From NCBI GenBank assembly GCA_964417895.1, contig CAYQJS010000019.1, positions 1 to 64,000 on the forward strand: a DNA stretch of 64,000 nucleotides, given 5' to 3'. The position numbers and the translations under genes are program-made. The DNA is from CAYQJS01 sp964417895. Lineage in GTDB: Bacteria; Chloroflexota; UBA6077; SHYK01. Of the stretch, positions 7,792-16,584 are shown in pieces (position 1 is the stretch's first letter; the number at the start of each line of letters is the position of its first letter). The notes beneath the pieces were generated by a model. It searched no databases and was not told where the DNA came from. It saw only the letters and a program-made list of their open reading frames with translations.

Positions 7792-8700
7792 TCAGCTGTA
7801 GGTCGCGATGAAGTCGCCCCGTTCCATGCGGTCCCAGTAGAAGATGCCCGTCCAGAGCTCGTCTGCGGTCCACGTGATCGGTGTCATCTTCGGGTCCGCC
7901 CAGTAGCCGCCTGTGAACACCTCGTTGCGGACGCCTGAGGGGTCGAAGAAGTAGATCGTGTGCCCCCGCGAGATTCCGTGGCGTGTCGGGCCCACGTCGA
8001 TCTTCACCCCGCCCCGTGCCAGAACGTCCGCTGCACGCCCCAACTCCTCCCAGCTATCGAGCCAGAAGGCGAAATGATGCAGGCCACCCGGATTCCCCGG
8101 AATGAACGCGAGATCATGCACCGTATGCGACCGCTCGATCCAGATCGCGATCGGCGTTCCGTCCGGCGTGACGACCTGCTCGGAGAGGCGGAAGCCCAGT
8201 ACGTCCCGCCAGAAGTGCAGCGACGCGAGGGTGTCCGGTGTGGTGACCAGGGCGTGGTCGAGCCGCGGGGGATGCACGCCAACGAGATCATCCGGGTATG
8301 GATCCGGGTTCGTGGTTGGCAGCCCGTTGCCCACCATCTGCATGTCGTAGTAGAGCTCCACTCGGTGCTCACTCGGCGCAGTGAAACGGATGGCCTCACC
8401 CAACGCGTATTCCTCGCCGGCGGAGATGCGCTGCACTCGGTACTCATTGCGCTCGAGCCTGTCCTCCAAGGTCACCAGGTCCTCGGGATTCTCGACGCGA
8501 AACGCCATGTAGTTCAGGCCCGGGTTCGGGTCCTCGACGAGGACGAGCTGATGGTGCTCCAGCTCATCCCAGGCCTTGAGGTAAACCTTGCCGTCGTTCC
8601 TGCCGGTCTCCTTGAGGCCCACTACCTGGGTGTAGTGCCGCAACGCGGCGCCCAGATCCTTCACGCGAACTTCCACGTACCCCATGCGGAGAATGCCCAT
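7792..8700 (-). CDS. Catechol 2,3-dioxygenase-type extradiol dioxygenase (two VOC domains)
   Basis: 302 residues from ATG 8700, chosen because AAGAGAGGAAC lies just upstream. Two glyoxalase/VOC modules: residues about 1-120 (MGYVEVRVKDLGAALRHY) and 143-270. The iron ligands of type I extradiol dioxygenases are in place: His149 (RLDHAL), His209 (GGLHHFAFW) and Glu260 (VRNEVF), spaced as in XylE-type enzymes. The enzyme would open catechol-like rings beside the hydroxyls using Fe(II) and O2. A 2Fe-2S ferredoxin gene lies 65 bp upstream on the same strand; in several catechol pathways a plant-type ferredoxin reactivates the dioxygenase iron, but this ferredoxin is of another type, so that link is only suggestive. 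Confidence 0.92.
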   Translation of the reverse strand: MGILRMGYVEVRVKDLGAALRHYTQVVGLKETGRNDGKVYLKAWDELEHHQLVLVEDPNPGLNYMAFRVENPEDLVTLEDRLERNEYRVQRISAGEEYALGEAIRFTAPSEHRVELYYDMQMVGNGLPTTNPDPYPDDLVGVHPPRLDHALVTTPDTLASLHFWRDVLGFRLSEQVVTPDGTPIAIWIERSHTVHDLAFIPGNPGGLHHFAFWLDSWEELGRAADVLARGGVKIDVGPTRHGISRGHTIYFFDPSGVRNEVFTGGYWADPKMTPITWTADELWTGIFYWDRMERGDFIATYS

Positions 8701-8765
8701 TGTTTTGTTCCTCTCTTTCAAAGTGGTGGATCTTTCGTGTCACGTGACCTGCGCTCGATCGGCTC

Positions 8766-9113
8766 TCACCCCCTTTCCCCGTACTTGCTCTCTACGATCC
8801 CGAACGCTGCCTCCTTCACGACGGCAGGGATGCGCTGGCCGGGCTCGCGGCCCGGGTCTTCCCCGCTGTCCAGGTGCGCGACGATGGTCGCGATCTCGCT
8901 CGGCCGGACCCCCTCGTACCAGAGGCGGTCCGGGTGGACGACCACATTCGGGCCGTGCCCGCAACCGTTGAAGCACAGATATCGCTCAACAACGATGTCT
9001 TCGCGCCCCTTCAGGTGCCCCTGGAGCTCGGCCAGCACCCGATGTGACCCCTGAGCGGAGCAGAAGAGCCCCTGGCACACGAGAACGCGGCGTCGTTTGG
9101 CGTGACCGCTCAC
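8766..9113 (-). CDS. Thioredoxin-like (2Fe-2S) ferredoxin
   Basis: 115 residues, GTG start preceded by GGGAGGA. The cysteine arrangement CQGLFC near the N-terminus and CFNGCGHGP in the middle is that of the thioredoxin-fold 2Fe-2S ferredoxins, also found as a domain in NuoE and some hydrogenase subunits. After the core, a 30-residue C-terminal extension (AVVKEAAFGIVESKYG) has no clear role. It is upstream of the extradiol dioxygenase gene and probably co-transcribed. It probably transfers electrons in the cytoplasm; its partner is not identifiable. Confidence 0.85.
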   Translation of the reverse strand: MSGHAKRRRVLVCQGLFCSAQGSHRVLAELQGHLKGREDIVVERYLCFNGCGHGPNVVVHPDRLWYEGVRPSEIATIVAHLDSGEDPGREPGQRIPAVVKEAAFGIVESKYGERG

Positions 9114-9360
9114 GATTTCCTCCCGGTTGAGGGATCCTGGCTCGGTGGCGACTTACGATCCTTCTCTCGGATCTCTTGGGGGGCCTTCGTGGCCTCCTCT
9201 GGATTGCGACCTGGGTGCGATGACGCTATGACTCTAAGCCAGCCGGCATTGCCTGCACATCGGGGAGGACACGGAACTTCCGGGGAGGCGAGCACGGAGA
9301 GTTTGAGAAGCAGTACGGAGAAAACCGGAGGCGACGTATGGGGCGGTGGCCCTGGAAGGG

Positions 9361-12300
9361 CTACCCGATGGGTTTCTCTACGAGCTTGTCGGCAGCCCAC
9401 GCCGCGATCTGCTGCCGCGACGTTAACCCCAGCTTGGAGAGGATGCTCCCGACGTGGGTCTCGACGGTCCGTTCGCTAACGACAAGCGCCTCGGCGACCT
9501 CACGGTTGGACTTGCCCTGAGCGATCTCAGTGGCCACTTCGCGCTCGCGCTCGGTCAACCCGCCGTACGCCAGTTTCGCGGCACGGCGTGGCGACACCGA
9601 GTGGGGACGCGGAAGCCGCCGGGCCGCCTGGGATAGGAAGGTGTTCCGCAGCTCTTCGTCTGGCACACTGGCTGCGAGCTCCTCGATGATGGCGCGGGCA
9701 GCTGAAAGTACGCGCTCAGCTTCTTCTCGGCGCGCCTGGGTCCGATACAGGTTGCCGAGGGCCACGTGAATGCGCCACAGCAAGGGCCGCATCCCTTGCT
9801 CGACCGCACCGTCCCGAGCGGCCCGAAGCACGCTTTCCGCCTCCGATGCGCGCCGCAGCGCGGCGAGCGCCTCCCCCCGCAGCTTCCACAGATAGGGGAC
9901 CACGCGCCCAGCAGACAGGTTCGCAGCGGACCCGATCAGCCGCTGGACGATTGCCAGGGCCTCCGCCGGATCGCCCTTGGCCAGAGCCAGCTCTGCTCGG
10001 GCGCTCCAGGCGCGCCGCTGCCCGGGGGTCTGGCTCGGAGTGTCCGGGCGCAGCCCGGCTGCGTCGAGCGCCGATTCGGCGCGCTCGAAGTCTCCTTGCA
10101 GTGTCGCCGTTGAAGCGAGGAATCCCGCCGCGGTGCGAATCCAGTGGAAAGAGCCGATCTCGTGTGCCATCTTCATCGACTGCTCCAGGTGCCGGCGCGC
10201 CTCTGGCAGCGCGAGGAGATCGCGATAAACGACGCCCAGCATGCAATGAGCGCCAGCGATCCACTGGCGATGCCCCATCTCCTCCGACATGGCGAGCCCG
10301 GCCCGGGTCAACTCCAGAGCGCGGCCATACTCGCCCCGCTGCCCAAGGGCGGACCCGAGGTTCCAGAGGGCACTAGCCTCACCGACGCGTGAGCCGATCT
10401 CGCGCGCAACCTTCAAGCCCAACTCACCCTGGCTCGTGGCTACGTCTGGGCTCACCGCTGCCTGAACCATGGTGTCGCCCTCGTGGCGACTGGCCGCCTG
10501 CATGACCAGGCTGGAGACCAATCCCTGGCGATCGTCGAGCTGGCGGAAAAGTGCGACCGCCTGATCGTAGTAGACGTTGCTCTGGAGGAGGTCTCCACCC
10601 AGGAGGTTGGTGACACCGAGCAGGTCGAGAGTCTGCGCGATCCCGCGCCGATCGTCCAGCTCCCGAAAGATGGCGAGCGCCTCGCGGTGGTACCCCAGCG
10701 CCTCGTGTGGCTGCTCGACGTTGAGCTGCCAGTTGCCCACGCGGTTCAGGCTGTGCGCGACGAGGGCGGAATCAGCCATCGTCCGCGCCAACGCCAGTGC
10801 CCGCCGGCAGTAGTCGCCCGTGCGCTCATAGTCTCGCCCGGACCACAAGAGACCGAGATCCAGGAGCGCCTGCCACTCTGCCCGGCGATCTCCGCTCGTG
10901 CGAGCGACTTCGAGCGCGGCCTCGTAATCCGCCCGCGCCCCGTCGAAGTCGCCCAGAGTCTCGTTCGCCAGTCCGCGCGCCCGATAAAGCCGCGGGGGAG
11001 CCTCAACCGCCATTCCGCGGGTTGCCGTTAAGGCACGCGAGAATTGCTCGACGGCCACCCGTGGCGAGTAGAGCGCCTGCGCCCGCTCGCCCGCACGCTG
11101 CGCGTAAGTCAGGGCCTTGTCCCAGACCTCGGCCGCGGAGAAGTGATCCGCCAAGTCTGCGAGACGCGTCTCGAGCGCGTCTCCGTACACCTCCTCCATC
11201 GCTTCCCCAATGCGCTGGTGCAGCACTTTACGTTCGCGAGCCAGGAGCTGCGAATAAACCGCTTGTTGCGTCAAGGCGTGGCGAAAGGCAAACTGCTCCG
11301 CGGACTGCTCCACGACAAGCTGCGCCCTGATCAATTCCTTGATCAGCTCCAGCAGCTCGCGTTCATCACACTCGAGGAGCCTCTGGAGCAGCTCGAAATC
11401 GAACCGGCGGCCCGCCACGGCCGCCAGTTCGAGCGCACGGCGTGCCGCCAGGCTGAGCTGCGAAGACCGACGCTCGACGGCGTGCTGCACAGTGCGCGGG
11501 ATACGAAGCTCACCGATCGGCTTGCGGCCCCACGTCCCGTCAGCGTAGAAAATGTCCCCCGAGATAACAAGCGATTTCAGCACCTCCTCGATGAAGAAGG
11601 GACTGCCCTCCGTCAGGCCGTAGATGGCATTCAGGAAGTCCGCTCGGGCTGGACGATCGAGGTGGAAGATCGCGCGCAGCATGGCGTCGACTTCCGCTAG
11701 GCTGAGGCGCGGGACCGGCAGCTCCCCGGCCATTCTCCCGCGGTCGAGCTCGGCCAGCACATGGGCCAGGCTGGGATGCACCTCTTCACTGCGATAGGTG
11801 AGCAGCAGGAGGATCGGTTGGGCACCGATCCGCCGGGCCACATAGAGCAGAAAGTCGAGGCTGGTGTCGTCACACCAGTGGAGATCCTCGACGACCATGA
11901 GTACGGGCTGTGCGGCTGCGAGGCGGACGAAAAGCTGGTCTAGCGTGTAGAAAAGGCGCCGCTTCTCCTGGTCAGGATCGAGCGCCACCTGGGCTGCGCC
12001 ATCGGGGAAGAGGCTCGCGAGCTCAGGCAGCAATTGGGCGAGAGCCTGGGCGTTGGGTCCGAGGTCGTACAGGATCTCGCTCGTCGACGGGGCCTTGAGG
12101 AGCGTTCGCAGGAGGTCGAGCAACGGCGCGTAAGGGAGCGACCGATCCGGCTCGAAGCAGTGGCCCTCGAAGGTCAGAAAGCCCAGGCGATCGGCAGACG
12201 CCCTCGCTTCTCGAACCAGGCGGGATTTGCCAACGCCGGCCTCACCGGTGAGGAGAAGGATTTGCCCGTTCCCGCCTGCGACCTCCTCGAGGGAGCGGTT

Positions 12301-12369
12301 GAGCAGTGCGAGAAAGGGCTCGCGACCGATCAGAAGCGGGCAAACAACCGCTCTCGAGGGTGCTTCCAC
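9361..12369 (-). CDS. LAL-type LuxR-family regulator (AAA ATPase, TPR array, LuxR HTH)
   Basis: 1002 residues with the full LAL architecture. An ATPase domain follows IGREPFLALL, with Walker A GEAGVGKS at residues 42-49 and a Walker B-like VLMVVEDLHW. The middle, about residues 420-920, consists of tetratricopeptide-like helices (repeated RALALARTMAD/REALAIFREL patterns). The C-terminus is a LuxR helix-turn-helix: LTEREREVATEIAQGKSN...VVSERTVETHVGSIL. Such proteins are ATP-dependent activators that sense small ligands through the ATPase/TPR part. No inducer gene is adjacent. The ferredoxin/dioxygenase genes lie downstream on the same strand after a 247-bp gap and are possible targets. Confidence 0.95.
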   Translation of the reverse strand: MEAPSRAVVCPLLIGREPFLALLNRSLEEVAGGNGQILLLTGEAGVGKSRLVREARASADRLGFLTFEGHCFEPDRSLPYAPLLDLLRTLLKAPSTSEILYDLGPNAQALAQLLPELASLFPDGAAQVALDPDQEKRRLFYTLDQLFVRLAAAQPVLMVVEDLHWCDDTSLDFLLYVARRIGAQPILLLLTYRSEEVHPSLAHVLAELDRGRMAGELPVPRLSLAEVDAMLRAIFHLDRPARADFLNAIYGLTEGSPFFIEEVLKSLVISGDIFYADGTWGRKPIGELRIPRTVQHAVERRSSQLSLAARRALELAAVAGRRFDFELLQRLLECDERELLELIKELIRAQLVVEQSAEQFAFRHALTQQAVYSQLLARERKVLHQRIGEAMEEVYGDALETRLADLADHFSAAEVWDKALTYAQRAGERAQALYSPRVAVEQFSRALTATRGMAVEAPPRLYRARGLANETLGDFDGARADYEAALEVARTSGDRRAEWQALLDLGLLWSGRDYERTGDYCRRALALARTMADSALVAHSLNRVGNWQLNVEQPHEALGYHREALAIFRELDDRRGIAQTLDLLGVTNLLGGDLLQSNVYYDQAVALFRQLDDRQGLVSSLVMQAASRHEGDTMVQAAVSPDVATSQGELGLKVAREIGSRVGEASALWNLGSALGQRGEYGRALELTRAGLAMSEEMGHRQWIAGAHCMLGVVYRDLLALPEARRHLEQSMKMAHEIGSFHWIRTAAGFLASTATLQGDFERAESALDAAGLRPDTPSQTPGQRRAWSARAELALAKGDPAEALAIVQRLIGSAANLSAGRVVPYLWKLRGEALAALRRASEAESVLRAARDGAVEQGMRPLLWRIHVALGNLYRTQARREEAERVLSAARAIIEELAASVPDEELRNTFLSQAARRLPRPHSVSPRRAAKLAYGGLTEREREVATEIAQGKSNREVAEALVVSERTVETHVGSILSKLGLTSRQQIAAWAADKLVEKPIG

Positions 12370-12631
12370 TCGGTCACCCCATTCGATCCCCGTGCGCCTG
12401 CAATGGCGTCGGCTCGGGCGATCCCCGGTCGGAGTTCACGGAACCGAAAGGGGGCCAGGAGATGACTGGCGGCACCCCGATTCACTCGACCGACGACAAG
12501 TGGACCCTCATCCGGCGGCCGCTCCCCCTCATGCTCGCCGGGGCCGACGCGGCGGTGAGCATCGTACCACCAATGCGGTGCTGCGCACGGGTTGCCCGCT
12601 GGCCAAGAAGGGTGAGATGGTATCGGGCTCT

Positions 12632-13180
12632 CTAGGCCCAGATCTCGTCGATGGGAATATCGAGGCCGGGAAAGAGGTCTGGCCGGAATGTGGTACCTGG
12701 GCCGAACGTACCGACCAGCTCGTAGCCCTGCTCGCCCAGGCGGTAAGCCTCGATGGCACGGGCAAGAGAATCGAGCAACCAGTAGTGGGGGACGCCGGCA
12801 GCGGCATAGCGGCGCATCTTGATGCCGCGGTCGCGCGCGGCCGTGCTCGGGGAAAGCACCTCGACGACGAGATCCGGCGAACCTTCGACGCCCCGCTCGC
12901 TGATGATGTTTGAACGCTGCTGCGAGATGTAGATGAGGTCAGGCTGCACGCCGTTCTCCTCGTCTAGCACCACGCCGACCGGCGCCTGCACGACATAGCC
13001 GAGGCCCAGCCCGTAGACCCAATTGCCGACCAGTAGGCTCAGCTTCATCAGGCCCAGCTGGTGGCCCCAGCCCGGCGCTGGCGTCATATAGAGATCACCG
13101 TCGATAACCTCGTACCTGTACTGATCGTCGGGCGCGTCCCAGATGTCATCTGCCTTGAAGCGGACCCTTGCGCCTGCCAT
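12632..13180 (-). CDS. Uma2 family (DUF820) putative endonuclease
   Basis: 182 residues with the Uma2 pattern: YRYEVIDGDLYMTPAP, then PVGVVLDEENGVQPDLIYIS and PDLVVEVLSPSTAARDRGIK, ending in a YWLLD strand. The Asp and the Glu-x-Leu-Ser-Pro motif match a PD-(D/E)xK-like nuclease fold. Uma2 proteins are widespread in Cyanobacteria and Chloroflexota; their biological role is unsettled. It lies 34 bp downstream of ispG on the same strand. A second Uma2 gene, interrupted by a MITE, is at 34070-34747. Confidence 0.9.
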   Translation of the reverse strand: MAGARVRFKADDIWDAPDDQYRYEVIDGDLYMTPAPGWGHQLGLMKLSLLVGNWVYGLGLGYVVQAPVGVVLDEENGVQPDLIYISQQRSNIISERGVEGSPDLVVEVLSPSTAARDRGIKMRRYAAAGVPHYWLLDSLARAIEAYRLGEQGYELVGTFGPGTTFRPDLFPGLDIPIDEIWA

Positions 13181-13214
13181 TGTCAGTCCTTCTGCGAGCG
13201 AACGGGGTGGCTGT

Positions 13215-14321
13215 TCAGTGTACCGCGGGGTGCCCCGCCCGATGGGCGTCCTCGGGCTGCCAGGCCTCGATCTCCTCGAGGAGGGCGGTGATCATCTCGT
13301 GCTCGGCCACCCGGCGCGCCGGCTTGCCCTTGATGTAGAGCATGCCGACACCGCGGCCACCCACCACGGCGATATCGGCGTCGGCGGCCTCGCCGGGCCC
13401 GTTCACGGCGCAGCCCATCACGGCCACCTTGACCGGCTTGTCGATGCGCTTGAGGGCCTCCGCGACCTGGAGGCCCAGGGTGGGGAGGTCCACCTCAGCC
13501 CTGCCGCATGACGGGCACGCGGTCAGCAACGGCCCCTTGCTGCGGATCTCCAGCGCCTTGAGGATCTCGAAGCCCGCCACCACCTCGTCCGTCTTGTCCG
13601 CGGTCGTCAGCGATACCCGGATGGTGTCGCCGATCCCTTCGGCGAGCAGCATGCCGATGCCCATCGCCGACTTGACGTACGCCGGCATCGAGGCGCCGGC
13701 CTCGGTCACTCCCAGGTGCAGGGGATAGTCGATCTTCTTCGCCAGCAGTCGATAGGCCTCGACCATGCGGGGCACGTCGCTGAACTTCACCGACACGAGG
13801 ATGTCGTCGAAGCCCATGTCCTCCAGGAGATGGACGTGGTTCACCGCCGATTCACACGCCGCCTCGGGCGTCGGATAGCCGTACCTTTCCAGCAGCTTCT
13901 TCTCGATGGAGCCGGCGTTCACCCCGACGCGGATGGGGATGCCGCGCTCTTTCGCCGCGTCCACCGCGATCCGAACCGCCTGCATGCCGTCGGCGTTGAT
14001 GATGTTGCCTGGGTTGATGCGGATCTTGTCAGCTCCCTGCTCGATGGCGAGCAGCGCCATGCGGTAGTCGAAATGGATGTCCGCCACGAGCGGCAACGTC
14101 GTCTGCGTACGGATCTCTCCGAACGCCAGCCCGGATTCTTTCGTGGGGACGGCGATGCGGAGGATCTCGCACCCAGCCTCTTCGAGCGCGTGAACCTGCG
14201 CCATCGTCGCGTCGATATTGCGCGTGTCGGTGCTGCACATGGACTGGACGGCGATCGGGGCGCCGCCCCCAACGGGCACGTTCCCGATCATCACTTGCTT
14301 CGTTGGCTGTCGGTCGATCAT
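13215..14321 (-). CDS. ispG: 4-hydroxy-3-methylbut-2-enyl diphosphate synthase (flavodoxin/ferredoxin)
   Basis: 368 residues. The TIM-barrel half begins KQVMIGNVPVGGGAPIAVQSMCSTDT, and the C-terminal 4Fe-4S domain has CPSCGRAEVDL and GCAVNGPGEAADAD, giving the three cysteines and the Glu cluster ligand of IspG. It converts MEcPP to HMBPP in the non-mevalonate isoprenoid pathway. Its ATG overlaps the stop of ispH by four bases (ATGA at 14318-14321), so the last two pathway enzymes are translationally coupled. Confidence 0.97.
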   Translation of the reverse strand: MIDRQPTKQVMIGNVPVGGGAPIAVQSMCSTDTRNIDATMAQVHALEEAGCEILRIAVPTKESGLAFGEIRTQTTLPLVADIHFDYRMALLAIEQGADKIRINPGNIINADGMQAVRIAVDAAKERGIPIRVGVNAGSIEKKLLERYGYPTPEAACESAVNHVHLLEDMGFDDILVSVKFSDVPRMVEAYRLLAKKIDYPLHLGVTEAGASMPAYVKSAMGIGMLLAEGIGDTIRVSLTTADKTDEVVAGFEILKALEIRSKGPLLTACPSCGRAEVDLPTLGLQVAEALKRIDKPVKVAVMGCAVNGPGEAADADIAVVGGRGVGMLYIKGKPARRVAEHEMITALLEEIEAWQPEDAHRAGHPAVH

Positions 14322-15175
14322 GGATGTAACGTTGCTCCAATCGCCTCGATGCGCGCCATCACGTCGAGGACGTCTTGCTCGCGGGTGGATGCGCCTGCGG
14401 TCACGCCCACCACCGAATCGGCGGCGAACCAGGCGGGGTCGATTTCATCGACGGTCTCGACCAGATGGCTCGGGATGTACTTGCTGCTGACCTCGACGAG
14501 GCGATGGGTGTTGGCGCTTTTTCTCCCGCCAACCACCACCATGACGGTGCACTGCTCCGCCAGCTCCTCCGCCTCATCCTGCGCCATCCTGGTCCATGCG
14601 CAGACCTGACCCTGGTTCTCGAACACGTCGGCCTTGGTTTTCAGCACCTCACAGATGCGCTCGTACTCCGAGAGCAGTGCCGTCGTCTGCGCCAGACCCG
14701 CGATGCGCTCGAAGTGGGGCAGGGCCTCCGCCTCCTCCAGAGCCTCGATGATCACGCCGCGCTGGGTGTATGCGACCGTCGCCCTGGCCTCGGGATGATT
14801 GCGATGGCCGTAGAGGATCACCTGATAGCCCTGGTCCTCCAGGGCCCTCGCCTTCTGCTGGACGACGCGCACGATCCCGCACGTGGCGTCGACCACGTTC
14901 AGGCCCAGCGCCGCCGCTCGCTCGAAGGTCACCGGCCCCTCGCCGTGCGCGCGCATGATGAGCGTGCCTCCCCGCGGCGCCGTCTCGCCCTCGGCCACGC
15001 GGAGCACGCTGATGCCACGCCCCTCCAGCTCCCGCATGGCGGGGTCGTTGTTAATGAGCTCGCCCGATACGTAAACGGGACTCTCGGCGCCCGCGCGCGT
15101 CCGAGCCGCGATGCTCCAGGCCCGCTTAACACCGCCGCAGAAGCCGCTGAAGCGCGGGGCTCGAAGAACCTGCAT
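14318..15175 (-). CDS. ispH: 4-hydroxy-3-methylbut-2-enyl diphosphate reductase
   Basis: 285 residues. The three 4Fe-4S cysteines are present: Cys13 (GFCGGVKRA), Cys99 (DATCGIV) and Cys192 (QVCAWTR). His77 (RAHGEG), His127 and Glu129 (NHPE) and SANTHRL match IspH active-site motifs. One difference stands out: the usual LIHN motif, whose His (E. coli His41) binds the diphosphate, reads LINN here, so Asn42 replaces that His. It makes IPP and DMAPP from HMBPP. It is first in an operon with ispG; a TACAAT in reverse orientation near 15215 could be its -10 box. Confidence 0.95.
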   Translation of the reverse strand: MQVLRAPRFSGFCGGVKRAWSIAARTRAGAESPVYVSGELINNDPAMRELEGRGISVLRVAEGETAPRGGTLIMRAHGEGPVTFERAAALGLNVVDATCGIVRVVQQKARALEDQGYQVILYGHRNHPEARATVAYTQRGVIIEALEEAEALPHFERIAGLAQTTALLSEYERICEVLKTKADVFENQGQVCAWTRMAQDEAEELAEQCTVMVVVGGRKSANTHRLVEVSSKYIPSHLVETVDEIDPAWFAADSVVGVTAGASTREQDVLDVMARIEAIGATLHP

Positions 15176-15514
15176 TCATCAGTCCAGGGCCGCTCTGCCG
15201 CGGCCCGATCTATTGTACCGTTGCTCCCTCGACTCGAACCTCACGGCCTTGGGCGGATCGTCGATGGCCGCCCGCGAGGACGCAGGATCGCGGGTGGGTC
15301 TGAGCCAGTATCATCACGATGACAGGCACTACCCCCTCCCTAATCCCCTCAATGGCGAGGATACCGGCCTGCTGGCGTAGCCAAGTCTGAGCCAACCGAT
15401 GCAGGCCATGTCGGCCCTCCAGGGGGAGCGGACGGACTCACTTTGAGCGCAAGAATCGGATAGTAGCGCGGGGCCTGAGCTGCGTAGGATGACGGCGAGG
15501 AGGTATTGACAGCC
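15176..15514. other. Intergenic region between ispH and ada
   Basis: No convincing gene. It holds the divergent promoter area for ispH (reverse-strand TACAAT near 15215) and the ada gene. GGAGG at about 15499-15503 serves ada. No tRNA or known riboswitch pattern was recognised. Confidence 0.4.
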
Positions 15515-16584
15515 ATGAATGTTACTGTCGCCCAGCCCTACGCGGATGATGCCGCTCGCTGGCAGGCGGTTCTCAGGCGCGAGCCAGCCGCCGACGGGGC
15601 CTTCTACTACGCGGTGCATTCGACCCGCATCTACTGCCGCGCGACATGTCCCTCTCGACGCCCGAAGCGCGAAACCGTTGCTTTCTTCGATCTGGCCGAG
15701 GCAGCCGAGCGGGCCGGCTTCCGCGCCTGCCGCCGGTGTCGCCCGCGCGAGGTCAGTGTTCAGCAGCAGGTCGTCGCGCACGCCCAGCAGATGCTGGACA
15801 GCGCCGAGCCGATCCCCACGCTCGACCAGCTTGGTGACGCCCTCGGGCTCAGCCCATTCCACGTCCAGCGTCGTTCAACCGCGCGACCGGGCTCACGCCC
15901 AGGCAGTACGCGGCCGCTCGGCGCCTCGAGCGCGTCAAGGCCGGACTCAAGAACGGCGCCACTGTGACCGACGCAATGTACGACGCCGGCTACCAGTCGA
16001 GCCGCGCATTCTACGCGACGGCCCGCGATCAGCTCGGCATGAGTCCCGGCGCCTACAAGGCAAGTGGTCGAGGAGAGCGCGTCGTGTATGGCATGGTCGA
16101 CAGCCCGCTCGGGCGCATGCTTATCGCTGCGACGGAGCGAGGCGTGTGCGCGCTGCGATTCGGCCAGGACGACTTCCTCGTACGGGCGCTGGAGACCGAG
16201 TTCGCGAGCGCCACGCTTGTCCACGACCCAACGGCGGTCGCCCCGTACGCGCAGACCATCCTGGGCCACCTGGCGGGGCGGCAGCTATACCTCGACGTGC
16301 CATTCGATGTCCAGGCAACGGACTTTCAGCAAAGCGTTTGGGCAGCGCTACGTCAGATCCCCTATGGCGAGACGCGAACATACAAGGAGGTCGCCGAGAT
16401 GATCGGTCGGCCGAGCGCTGTGCGTGCAGTGGCGCAGGCCTGCGCCACCAATCCTGTGCCGCTGATCGTGCCCTGCCACCGAGTCGTGCGCGCCAATGGT
16501 GAGCTCGGCGGCTACCGCTGGGGCGCCGAGCGCAAGCAGATTCTTCTCCGCGGCGAACGGAACCGCGGCCAGCCAGTCGGATGA
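15515..16584 (+). pseudogene. ada: Ada-type regulator/O6-methylguanine-DNA methyltransferase, split by a frameshift near 15874
   Basis: The first part (15515 to about 15870) has the Ada N-terminal zinc domain: IYCRATCPSRRP and RACRRCRP provide the four cysteines, including the phosphotriester acceptor. An AraC-type helix-turn-helix then begins (LGLSPFHVQR), but the frame is lost: CGTCGTTC lacks one T relative to the expected RRFNRATGLTPRQY. The following frame (to 16584) carries the rest of the HTH and the methyltransferase domain with the catalytic VPCHRVV cysteine. All catalytic residues survive, so this is either a recent inactivation or a one-base sequence error. The 3' end overlaps the MFS gene by four bases. 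Confidence 0.85.

Noticed and set aside
12462..12635. Short plus-strand frame (MTGGTPIHSTDDKW) after a GGAG
   Set aside because: It degenerates into Arg/Cys-rich sequence and overlaps the end of the Uma2 gene; no family or conservation evidence.
15215..15260. GACTCGAACCTC-like sequence suggestive of a tRNA T-arm
   Set aside because: No acceptor stem, anticodon arm or D-arm could be drawn around it on either strand.
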